DNA of 20,519 nt from an uncultured Flavobacteriales bacterium (GTDB lineage: Bacteria > Bacteroidota > Bacteroidia > Flavobacteriales_D > Parvicellaceae). Location: contig CALKFX010000003.1 of the NCBI GenBank assembly GCA_938084875.1, positions 1 to 20,519 of the forward strand, written 5' to 3'. Shown here piece after piece: positions 1 to 6,514 of the stretch (positions are counted from its first letter, which is position 1; the number at the start of each line of letters is the position of its first letter). The position numbers were made by a program, and so were the translations under genes. The notes beneath the pieces are model-generated. The model ran no database searches and had not been told where the DNA came from. It saw only the letters and a list, made by a program, of their open reading frames with translations.

Positions 1-1
1 G

Positions 2-280
2 AAGTTTTCTGATAAATGTATTTCTAATGATAAAAAGGCAAGAATTGTAGCCGCTAGCTCATCAAAACATGGAAACTCTGCTTTTAATAGAAGTCTAATT
101 TATTGTTTGGCTTTAAAATATGCTTCTAGCTCCTGTGGCAAAACACCAACTTCGGCTATCAATAGTTGGAAAGGTCAATTATTGCCAAAAAGTGAATTAA
201 TAATGTTGGATATTAAGAGTAATTCTTCACAACAAGTTCCTTTTTGGGGACAAAATGTCGAACTAAAAACTAGAGATTGA
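2..280 (+). CDS. C-terminal fragment of an unrecognised protein
   Basis: An open frame runs in from the left edge and stops at TGA 278-280, giving about 92 residues. The frame is uninterrupted, and its stop overlaps the TTG start of lptC by four bases (TTGA), the tight coupling used throughout this operon, so it is a real upstream gene. The fragment has several cysteines, an early 'RIVAASSSKHGNSAF' stretch and a late 'QVPFWGQ' stretch. This pattern (serine-rich strand, then an 'AF..SLIYCLAL' helix, then a Q-x-P near the end) faintly recalls the C-terminal part of caspase-like (peptidase C14) domains. The catalytic residues would lie outside the window, so that reading is speculative. I do not recognise the family with confidence. 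Confidence 0.6.
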   Translation, partial: KFSDKCISNDKKARIVAASSSKHGNSAFNRSLIYCLALKYASSSCGKTPTSAINSWKGQLLPKSELIMLDIKSNSSQQVPFWGQNVELKTRD

Positions 281-834
281 AAATTCGATTTGTATTGAAT
301 TTATCTCTAGTTATGATTGGGATTTTAATTTCTTGCGTTGAAAACAATAAAATCAACGGTTTAAAATATTCTAGTAATGAACACCAATCTCTAGAGACTT
401 CTACTGGTGTTACTTTGAATTTTTCTGATCTTGGGAAATCTAAGCTATTGCTAAAAGCGCCAAAACTAATTAAGTTAATGGCAGACCAAGAACAATTAAT
501 TATGGAATGTCCTGAAGGGTTAGAATTAATTTTTTATGATTCTCTTATGGAAGTGGAATCAGTTTTAGTAGCCGACTATGGCAAGTTATTTTCTAATGAA
601 CAACAGCTTTTTGTCCGAGAAAATGTAGTATTTAATAACCGAAATTTGGATACCTTATTTGCAGAAGAGTTGGAAATTGATTTCGCTAAAGACAGTGTGT
701 ATTCTGAAAAATTAGTTACCTTTTCCAATAGTGAAGGAAAGATTAAAGGCACAAAATTAAAGGCCAATAGTAACTTCACTTTTTTTCAGCTTTCAGATGT
801 TTCTGAAAGCCATGTTAATTATGATTTACAGTAA
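277..834 (+). CDS. lptC: LptC-like lipoprotein, LPS export
   Basis: Probable LptC, the periplasmic component that passes lipopolysaccharide from the inner-membrane LptBFG transporter to LptA. It has 185 residues. Residues 1-20 form a lipoprotein signal: K2 and R4, a hydrophobic core, then lipobox L17-I-S-C20. The rest is beta-strand rich, with 'SVLVADYGKLF' and 'VRENVVFNN' matching the beta-jellyroll repeats of the LptC/OstA family ('a.ADyg.y', 'v..nV...n'). The start is TTG at 277. The next in-frame ATG (313) would leave only seven residues before the lipobox cysteine, too short for a signal. TTG overlaps the previous stop (TTGA), and the TAA stop shares its last A with the next ATG. E. coli LptC is anchored by a transmembrane helix; a lipid-anchored form is inferred here from the lipobox. 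The family call rests on pattern plus the neighbouring CNNM/CorC gene, a usual Bacteroidetes arrangement. Confidence 0.8.
   Translation: MKIRFVLNLSLVMIGILISCVENNKINGLKYSSNEHQSLETSTGVTLNFSDLGKSKLLLKAPKLIKLMADQEQLIMECPEGLELIFYDSLMEVESVLVADYGKLFSNEQQLFVRENVVFNNRNLDTLFAEELEIDFAKDSVYSEKLVTFSNSEGKIKGTKLKANSNFTFFQLSDVSESHVNYDLQ
789..810 (+). other. 9-bp perfect hairpin inside the end of lptC
   Basis: GCTTTCAGA pairs perfectly with TCTGAAAGC around a four-base TGTT loop. It lies within lptC codons, 24 bases before the ATG of the next gene. No T-run follows, so it is not an intrinsic terminator. It may affect mRNA stability or translational coupling, or be chance. Confidence 0.45.
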
Positions 835-1037
835 TGGAGAGTTTAAAGAAATGGAATAAACGTTCTGAAAAAATTTGGTTAGTAATATCAATTATTTCTA
901 CTATTTCTGCTATCTATTTTTCTTTAGTAGACGATTTTGCTAATAACAAAGCTTATTATCTTTTGACTATAATGTCTTGGGGAATATACTTAATAAGAAG
1001 AGGGTTAAGTAAAAGATTGGAAAATAAAAAGCAATAA
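834..1037 (+). CDS. Small two-helix membrane protein, function unknown
   Basis: This is a 67-residue protein with a basic N-terminus (KKWNKRSEK), a first membrane helix at about residues 14-32, a short acidic loop (VDDFANNK), a second helix at about 40-56, and a very basic tail (RRGLSKRLENKKQ). The basic ends and acidic loop predict both termini in the cytoplasm by the positive-inside rule. Its ATG shares one base with the lptC stop (TAATG), and its own stop shares one base with the next ATG (TAATG), so it is translated in a coupled chain with both neighbours. That coupling is the main argument that it is a genuine gene. I know no function. A role linked to the LPS export machinery or to the downstream CNNM protein is only positional inference. 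Confidence 0.75.
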   Translation: MESLKKWNKRSEKIWLVISIISTISAIYFSLVDDFANNKAYYLLTIMSWGIYLIRRGLSKRLENKKQ

Positions 1038-2302
1038 TGTCAGCTATTTCTATATTTATAATTACAGTTATATCTCTTTTATTTTCTGCTTTTTTTTCGG
1101 GGATGGAAATTGCATTTATATCTTCAAGTAAGATTAAGATTGAATTAGACAATAAAAAAGGAGAGTTTAGCGCTAAAATTCTTTCTTTTTTCAATGGAAA
1201 GCCTGCATGGTTTATTGCCGCAATGCTTATTGGAAATAACGTTGCAATGGTTATTTATACCTTATATATTACCCAGTTGATAGAGCCTTACTTATTGACA
1301 TTTAATTTTAACCAAACGATTGTTCTTTTAATACAAACTTTATTTTCTACATTTTTCATATTGTTATTTGCAGAGTTTTTACCAAAGGCTATATTCAGAT
1401 TAAACCCTAATACAACCCTACGTTTTTTTAGTTTGGTGTTATTGGTTGTTTATGTTTTGTTATGGCCAATTACTGCTTTTGTTGTATTAATAAGTAATTT
1501 TATTTTGAAAATTTTTGGCAATCGCGAACAACAAGATAAAGTAAGCTTTAAAAAAACAGATTTAGACCTTTATATAAATGAGCTTAAGAAAGATTTAGAC
1601 GGTGGAGAAGAAATGGAGCACGATGTTAAGATTTTCCATAATGCTTTGAGTTTTTCCGAAGTTATTGCTAGAGATTGTATGGTCCCAAGGAATGAGATAG
1701 TAGCTTTAGAAATTAATGACAACTTGAAAGACTTGAAACAACTATTTATTGATTCAGGCCACTCAAGAATAATTATTTACAAAGACAATATTGACAATAT
1801 AATAGGCTATGTGCATAGTACAGAACAATTTAAAATGCCAGTCAGTATAAAATCTATGTTGATTCCTGTTTCTATAGTCCCTGAGTCTATGTCTGGCATA
1901 AAATTATTAGAAGATTTTATTGATAAAAAACGAAGTGTTTCGGTAGTGGTTGACGAATATGGTGGCACATCTGGCATTTTGACTATGGAAGATATAATGG
2001 AAGAAATTTTTGGAGAAATTGACGATGAGCACGATCAAGAAGAACTTGACCACCATTTAATTGATAAAGAGACTTATTTATTTTCAGCTAGATTAGAAAT
2101 TGATTTCATTAACGAAAAATATAGATTAAAACTTCCGGTCAAAGAGGGATATGAAACATTATCTGGAATGATTGTTTCTTATGCGGAAACAATTCCTGAA
2201 AAAGGAACAATTTTCAATATTGAAAACTACGAACTAAAGGTTTTAGAAGTGGACGAAACAAAAATAAGCAAGGTTCAGTTAAAAGTAATTGAAGAAGACT
2301 AA
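1037..2302 (+). CDS. CNNM (DUF21)/CBS/CorC-domain membrane protein
   Basis: A 421-residue protein of the HlyC/CorC family. Residues 1-190 form the CNNM/DUF21 membrane domain, with 'SAFFSGMEIAF' in the first helix, 'GNNVAM' near residue 66 and 'FAEFLPKAIF' in a later helix, all family hallmarks. A CBS-domain pair follows at about 205-335, starting near 'MVPRNEIVAL' (M215) and ending with the signature 'VVDEYGGTSGILTMEDIMEE' around E307. Residues about 345-421 match the CorC_HlyC (transporter-associated) domain. Family members act in Mg2+/Co2+ homeostasis; GldE of gliding Bacteroidetes has the same architecture, so the exact role is open. The ATG is coupled to the upstream gene by TAATG. The TAA stop overlaps the stop of the convergent permease gene by four bases. 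Length is normal and I see no damage. Confidence 0.92.
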   Translation: MSAISIFIITVISLLFSAFFSGMEIAFISSSKIKIELDNKKGEFSAKILSFFNGKPAWFIAAMLIGNNVAMVIYTLYITQLIEPYLLTFNFNQTIVLLIQTLFSTFFILLFAEFLPKAIFRLNPNTTLRFFSLVLLVVYVLLWPITAFVVLISNFILKIFGNREQQDKVSFKKTDLDLYINELKKDLDGGEEMEHDVKIFHNALSFSEVIARDCMVPRNEIVALEINDNLKDLKQLFIDSGHSRIIIYKDNIDNIIGYVHSTEQFKMPVSIKSMLIPVSIVPESMSGIKLLEDFIDKKRSVSVVVDEYGGTSGILTMEDIMEEIFGEIDDEHDQEELDHHLIDKETYLFSARLEIDFINEKYRLKLPVKEGYETLSGMIVSYAETIPEKGTIFNIENYELKVLEVDETKISKVQLKVIEED

Positions 2303-3510
2303 CTTCTTAAAAGTTTATTAACTAGAATTTTTCCTGGAAGATATGCAGAGACCAATCCTGTGACAAAAAGTATTGCTAGTAGTAATAATATATCTTGAGA
2401 TTTTATCAATACTGGCCAATATTCAATTGCTGCATTTTCTAATTTTAATAAATGAAATTTCATTTGTATCAAACATATAATGGTCCCAATAATCAACCCG
2501 CTTAGACTACCAAGATAGCTTATCATTAATCCTTCTTTAAAGAATATGTTTTTAATAGTTTTTGTATTACACCCCAAAGCTATTAAGCTCTTAATATCTT
2601 TTTTCTTATCAATTATTAACATAGTTATTGAAGCAACTACTGTAAAAGAGGAAAGTATTAAAACAAAAATTAGAACTGCTAACACTATCCATTTTTCAGC
2701 ATCACTGGCTGCATATATAAGTTGGTTGTTTTCTTTGTGAGTTTTAAAAATATAATCTGGATTCTGGGTTGTTAAGATTTTTTTAGTAGGAAAAATTTCT
2801 TCATTGTCTTTCAAAAAAACTTCAATATAATTAGCTCCGTTTTGTCTTTCAAAAATCAAATTAGCAGTATTATAATCTACCATTGCAGATGAAAAGTCTA
2901 GTTCAGGGTTTATTGTGTATACGCCACCAAAAATCAAATTATTTTTCTTTAACGAGCTTTGGTTTTGAATAGAGAGATGCTTTTTATTAGAAATGCTAAA
3001 AATTTTTATTTCGTTGTTAATATTTTCATTGTATGGAATTTGTAATTCATTTTGGATTCCATAACCCAAAAGTATTTTTGGGTAATTTTCTATATATAGC
3101 TTTCCATCGCCTTCAATTAAATTAGAACTCCAATTTAGTTTACTGTAAGTGGTAGTATCTATGCCTCTAACTTTGGCTGTAACCCATTTATTTTCAAATT
3201 TCAACATTGCAGTTTCTTCAATTATTTTACTGTAATATTTTACCTTATTATTAAGTTCTAATTTTGAAAATATTGAATCACTCTCTTGGATAAACTTCCC
3301 AGTTTTAGGATAGATATATAATGAAGCTGAAAATTTTCCATATACATCCTCAACATATTTTTGAATCCCATTAAATCCACTTAAAATCACTACTAAGGAT
3401 GCAGCACTTACTAATAATCCAAATAAAGATATAAGGGAAATAAGATTAATAATATTCCTAGATTTCTTAGCAAACAAATACCTTTTAGATATAAAGTTGG
3501 AGATGTTCAT
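2299..3510 (-). CDS. LolC/LolE-type ABC transporter permease (FtsX family)
   Basis: A 403-residue inner-membrane permease with the four-helix FtsX/MacB layout. TM1 is at about residues 20-45 ('LISLFGLLVSAASLVVILSG', followed by 'FNGIQ'). A large periplasmic domain spans about 46-265. TM2 is at about 272-298, TM3 at about 328-352 and TM4 at about 370-392. The segment between TM2 and TM3, 'DKKKDIKSLIALGCNTKTI', is the conserved cytoplasmic loop contacting the ATPase in LolCDE-type lipoprotein exporters. The likely role is as permease of a lipoprotein-release ABC transporter. No ATPase (LolD) gene lies in the window, so it would be supplied in trans. It follows dprA on the same strand after a 30-base gap and probably shares its transcript. 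Its TAG stop lies inside the convergent CNNM gene's stop region (overlap 2299-2302). Confidence 0.88.
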   Translation of the reverse strand: MNISNFISKRYLFAKKSRNIINLISLISLFGLLVSAASLVVILSGFNGIQKYVEDVYGKFSASLYIYPKTGKFIQESDSIFSKLELNNKVKYYSKIIEETAMLKFENKWVTAKVRGIDTTTYSKLNWSSNLIEGDGKLYIENYPKILLGYGIQNELQIPYNENINNEIKIFSISNKKHLSIQNQSSLKKNNLIFGGVYTINPELDFSSAMVDYNTANLIFERQNGANYIEVFLKDNEEIFPTKKILTTQNPDYIFKTHKENNQLIYAASDAEKWIVLAVLIFVLILSSFTVVASITMLIIDKKKDIKSLIALGCNTKTIKNIFFKEGLMISYLGSLSGLIIGTIICLIQMKFHLLKLENAAIEYWPVLIKSQDILLLLAILFVTGLVSAYLPGKILVNKLLRS

Positions 3511-3540
3511 TTTTACTAAGCTAACAATAACAATATAGTT

Positions 3541-4629
3541 TTAGAATTTAATTTTGTAAAAATTGCCAATTTTTGGTTCTATAAATTGTTTTATTTCAAG
3601 ATTTGTTAAAACAAAGTTTAGAAAAGAAGTCTTTAAGCTACTTTTTAATTGAATTTCATTAATCGACATCGTATTATTTTTTGAAATAATATTTAAAACC
3701 AATTTCTCCTCCTTAGAAAGCTTGATATTATTATGTTTTAAAGTAGTTTTATGTTCAACCTTTTTAAGATTTAAAAACTCAGTAATTTGTTCTGGATCAT
3801 TTAAAATCGTTGCTTGATGTCTTTGAATTAATAAATTTGATCCGGATGAATTTTCTTTTTGATTACTCCCTGGTATTGCAAAAACATCTCGGTTGTAGTC
3901 ATTTGCTAGTTTTGCTGTTATCATAGCACCCCCAGATTTTTTTGACTCTATTACTATAGTGCACTTACTCATTCCCGCAATAATTCTATTTCTTCTTGGA
4001 AAATGATAAGATCTTGGTCCCTCGTTAGGCGAATACTCGGAAATAAGCATTCCATTTTCTTTTATTTTTTGGCTGTCCTCCAAATGCTTTTTTGGATATA
4101 TTTTGTTTATTCCACTTCCAAGAACTGCATGGTTTACTAAATTAAATTCGTTTGCTGTTCTGTGTACATTTATATCAATTCCATAGGCCAACCCACTAAC
4201 AATTCCAATTGGATATGGCTTTAAGTACTTTATTATTCTTTTAATCTCCTTTAGTCCATAATCGGTACAATTTCTAGTTCCCACAATAGATATTAAATTT
4301 CGCTCATTAGGGTTTTGCTTTCCTTTAGTATAAATTAAAAATGGTGCATCTGTACAATGGATGAGATCTTTTGGATAAAAATCATGCCAATAAGGAACAA
4401 TTTGGATTTTACTTTCCTTACATTCTTGAATGATTTTTTCTGCTTTTTCTACTATATCGGTTGAATTAATTTGGTTTAATATTTTTAATCCAGTTTTAGT
4501 ATTAACTCCTTTTAAACTTATTATTAAGTTGTCAATTGCTTTTTTTGGGCATTTAAAATCCTCAATTAGCTTTTTTTTAATACTAAATGGCAATCCTTTT
4601 ATCAATGAAAATATTACTGTGTATATCAT
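3541..4629 (-). CDS. dprA: DNA-processing protein DprA
   Basis: DprA binds incoming single-stranded DNA during natural transformation and loads RecA. The protein has 362 residues, normal for Bacteroidetes. Residues 1-70 form a helical, SAM/HhH-like N-terminal part. The Rossmann core runs about 80-290 with all family motifs: 'SIVGTRNCTDYG' (114-125), 'GIVSGLAYGID' (142-152), 'GSGINKIYPK' (171-180), 'FPRRNRIIAGMS' (210-221), 'ESKKSGGAMITA' (228-239), 'DVFAIPG' (248-254) and 'GSNLLI' (263-268). Residues about 300-362 look like the winged-helix DML1-type C-terminal domain. It is divergent from rimP and upstream of the LolC/E-like gene. Its ATG is 138 bases from the rimP ATG. The presence of dprA fits a competent organism but does not prove competence. 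Confidence 0.96.
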   Translation of the reverse strand: MIYTVIFSLIKGLPFSIKKKLIEDFKCPKKAIDNLIISLKGVNTKTGLKILNQINSTDIVEKAEKIIQECKESKIQIVPYWHDFYPKDLIHCTDAPFLIYTKGKQNPNERNLISIVGTRNCTDYGLKEIKRIIKYLKPYPIGIVSGLAYGIDINVHRTANEFNLVNHAVLGSGINKIYPKKHLEDSQKIKENGMLISEYSPNEGPRSYHFPRRNRIIAGMSKCTIVIESKKSGGAMITAKLANDYNRDVFAIPGSNQKENSSGSNLLIQRHQATILNDPEQITEFLNLKKVEHKTTLKHNNIKLSKEEKLVLNIISKNNTMSINEIQLKSSLKTSFLNFVLTNLEIKQFIEPKIGNFYKIKF

Positions 4630-4675
4630 TTCTCAACAAATAAAATACTCATGAACATAGTTTTTTTACGTTTTA

Positions 4676-4707
4676 CTTGTAAGGGTTCTTATTTTATCTT
4701 ATTTTTA
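4676..4707 (+). promoter_or_regulatory. Candidate promoter for rimP-nusA-infB
   Basis: CTTG (4676-4679), a 20-base spacer, then TATTTTTA (4700-4707). This approximates the Bacteroidetes consensus TTTG-N19/20-TAnnTTTG. The same -7 box followed by C (TATTTTTAC) occurs in the mutS promoter. A transcript from here would start near 4712-4716, about 15-20 bases before the hairpin at 4731. Confidence 0.4.
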
Positions 4708-4730
4708 CATAGAAATAGAAAGACAATACT

Positions 4731-4761
4731 AAAGAGGGGACGAAAGTCCCCTCTTTTTTTT
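4731..4761 (+). terminator. Strong hairpin plus T-run in the rimP leader; probable attenuator
   Basis: AAAGAGGGGAC (4731-4741) pairs perfectly with GTCCCCTCTTT (4746-4756) around a GAAA tetraloop (GNRA type). The T-run spans 4754-4761. This has every feature of an intrinsic terminator, yet it ends no gene: dprA runs leftward from 4629 and the rimP ATG is at 4768. A GC-rich core like this is conspicuous in such AT-rich DNA. It is best read as a transcription attenuator for rimP-nusA-infB. I could not find an obvious competing antiterminator pairing in the short leader. Confidence 0.75.
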
Positions 4762-4767
4762 CTCATT

Positions 4768-5241
4768 ATGATTGCAAAAAAAGAAATTATCCGATTAGCA
4801 CAAGAAAGAATCAACGAACTAGACAATGGAAATTATTTAGTGGACGTTAATATATCTTCTAAAAATGCTATAAACGTTAAAATGGATAATTTACACGGTG
4901 GAGTTAGTGTCAAAGATTGTGTTAGTGTAAGTAGAAATATAGAACACAATTTAGATAGAGACCAGGAGGATTTTGAATTACAAGTTTCTTCGCCAGGAAT
5001 AGACCAACCATTTATGGTTCATCAGCAATATTTGAAAAATGTTGGACGAAATGTAACGGTTACTACCCTTAGTGAAGAGATTATTTCAGGAGAGTTAATA
5101 AAAGCAGATCAAAAAGAAATTTCTATTAAGGAGATTAAAACAGAAAAAAATAAGTTAACTAACAAAAAACAACTAGTGGAAACTATTCATCAAATATTGA
5201 TGAGTGAGGTAATAGAAACTAAATTAATTATATCCTTTTAA
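4768..5241 (+). CDS. rimP: Ribosome maturation factor RimP
   Basis: RimP binds the 30S subunit and is needed for its late assembly. From ATG 4768 the protein has 157 residues. The N-terminal alpha/beta domain (about 1-75) carries the family stretch 'SVKDCVSVSRNIEHNLDR' and ends with 'FELQVSSPGID', the most conserved RimP motif. The C-terminal SH3-like domain follows (about 80-157). The frame stays open upstream to an ATG at 4651, but that would read through the terminator-like hairpin and add 39 residues unlike RimP, so 4768 is chosen. It starts six bases after the T-run. nusA follows after nine A-rich bases, giving the conserved rimP-nusA-infB order. Confidence 0.93.
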   Translation: MIAKKEIIRLAQERINELDNGNYLVDVNISSKNAINVKMDNLHGGVSVKDCVSVSRNIEHNLDRDQEDFELQVSSPGIDQPFMVHQQYLKNVGRNVTVTTLSEEIISGELIKADQKEISIKEIKTEKNKLTNKKQLVETIHQILMSEVIETKLIISF

Positions 5242-5250
5242 TTAAAAAAA

Positions 5251-6489
5251 ATGAATGCAATAGAATTAATAGACTCATTTTCAGAATTCAAAGAACTAAA
5301 GAATATTGACAGAGTCACCATGATGAGAATAGTAGAAGATGTTTTTCGAGCTACTCTAAAAAGAAAATATGGTTCAGATGACAACGTAGATGTTATTATT
5401 AACCCGGACAAAGGTGATTTAGAAATATGGCTAAATAGAGAAATAGTCAAAGACGAGGATTTTGAAGATGAAGGGACTCAAATAAAATATTCTGAGGCTT
5501 TGAAAATTGAACCAGATTTTGAAATTGGAGAAGATGTTTCACAAGAAGTAAAGGTTGAAGATTTTGGTCGAAGAAATATTCTATCACTACGACAAAATTT
5601 AGCATCTAAAGTCTTGGAATTAGAAAAAGATAGCATTTACCAAAAATATAAAGAAAGAGTTGGAGATATTGTCAACGGAGAAGTCTATCAAATATGGAAA
5701 AGAGAAATTCTAATATTGGACGATGATGGCAATGAGTTAATTTTGCCTAAAACAGAGCAGATTCCATCGGATTATTTCAGAAAAGGTGACACCACAAGAG
5801 CAGTGGTTTCCAAAGTGGATTTAAGAAATAATAATCCTGTTATAATCTTATCCAGAACGGCTCCAGAGTTTTTAGCAAGACTGTTCGAGCAAGAAGTTCC
5901 AGAAGTATTTGATGGCCTTATAACCATTAAAAAAATTGTTAGAAACCCTGGTGAAAGAGCAAAAGTAGCAGTAGAGTCCTACGACGATCGTATTGACCCC
6001 GTTGGAGCCTGTGTTGGAATGAATGGGTCAAGAATTCATGGTATTGTAAGAGAATTGAGAAATGAAAATATCGATGTTATTCCATGGACCACTAATTTAC
6101 AGCTGTTAATTCAAAGGGCATTAAATCCAGCCAAGATTACCAATATGAAAATTAACGACGACCAGACAAGAGTAGAAGTATTTTTAAAACCAGATGAGGT
6201 TTCAAAAGCTATTGGAAAAGGTGGTCACAATATTAAATTAGCTTCAAAATTAACAGAGTTAGAAATAGATGTTTATCGAGAAGGGGCTGAAGATATTGAC
6301 GATGTAGATTTAGATGAATTTACTGACGAAATAGACGATTGGATTATTGATGAACTAAAAGCTATTGGTTGTGATTCTGCTAAAAGTGTCTTAGAGATTG
6401 GTAAAGCCGATTTAGTAAAAAGAACAGATTTAGAGGAAGAAACAATTGATGAAATTATAAAGATTTTAAGCTCTGAATTTGAGCAATAG
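5251..6489 (+). CDS. nusA: Transcription termination/antitermination factor NusA
   Basis: NusA binds RNA polymerase and nascent RNA, modulating pausing, hairpin-dependent termination and antitermination. The protein has 412 residues. The N-terminal polymerase-binding domain is at about 1-125. The S1 domain is at about 133-198, starting 'RVGDIVNGEVYQI'. KH1 contains 'GACVGMNGSRI' (about 252-262), and KH2 contains 'KAIGKGGHNIKLASK' (about 318-332). The C-terminus (about 350-412) is acidic, then carries a helix-hairpin-helix-like segment 'LKAIGCDSAKSVLEI'. It lacks the two full acidic repeats that extend E. coli NusA, as is normal outside proteobacteria. The start ATG follows 'TTAAAAAAA', an A-rich Bacteroidetes-type initiation context. 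NusA itself is a candidate regulator of the leader hairpin of its own operon. Confidence 0.97.
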   Translation: MNAIELIDSFSEFKELKNIDRVTMMRIVEDVFRATLKRKYGSDDNVDVIINPDKGDLEIWLNREIVKDEDFEDEGTQIKYSEALKIEPDFEIGEDVSQEVKVEDFGRRNILSLRQNLASKVLELEKDSIYQKYKERVGDIVNGEVYQIWKREILILDDDGNELILPKTEQIPSDYFRKGDTTRAVVSKVDLRNNNPVIILSRTAPEFLARLFEQEVPEVFDGLITIKKIVRNPGERAKVAVESYDDRIDPVGACVGMNGSRIHGIVRELRNENIDVIPWTTNLQLLIQRALNPAKITNMKINDDQTRVEVFLKPDEVSKAIGKGGHNIKLASKLTELEIDVYREGAEDIDDVDLDEFTDEIDDWIIDELKAIGCDSAKSVLEIGKADLVKRTDLEEETIDEIIKILSSEFEQ

Positions 6490-6514
6490 AATCTAGTTAG
6501 AAACAACATATATT

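Noticed and set aside
313..315. In-frame ATG as an alternative lptC start
   Set aside because: It leaves only seven residues before the lipobox cysteine, too short for a lipoprotein signal.
4630..4675. Promoter for dprA on the minus strand
   Set aside because: TATTTTAT-like sequence is present, but there is no TTTG at suitable spacing and the AT-rich background makes such matches common.
4651..4767. In-frame ATG at 4651 that would extend RimP by 39 residues
   Set aside because: The extension reads through the terminator-like hairpin, lies upstream of the candidate promoter and does not resemble RimP. ATG 4768 gives a standard-length protein.
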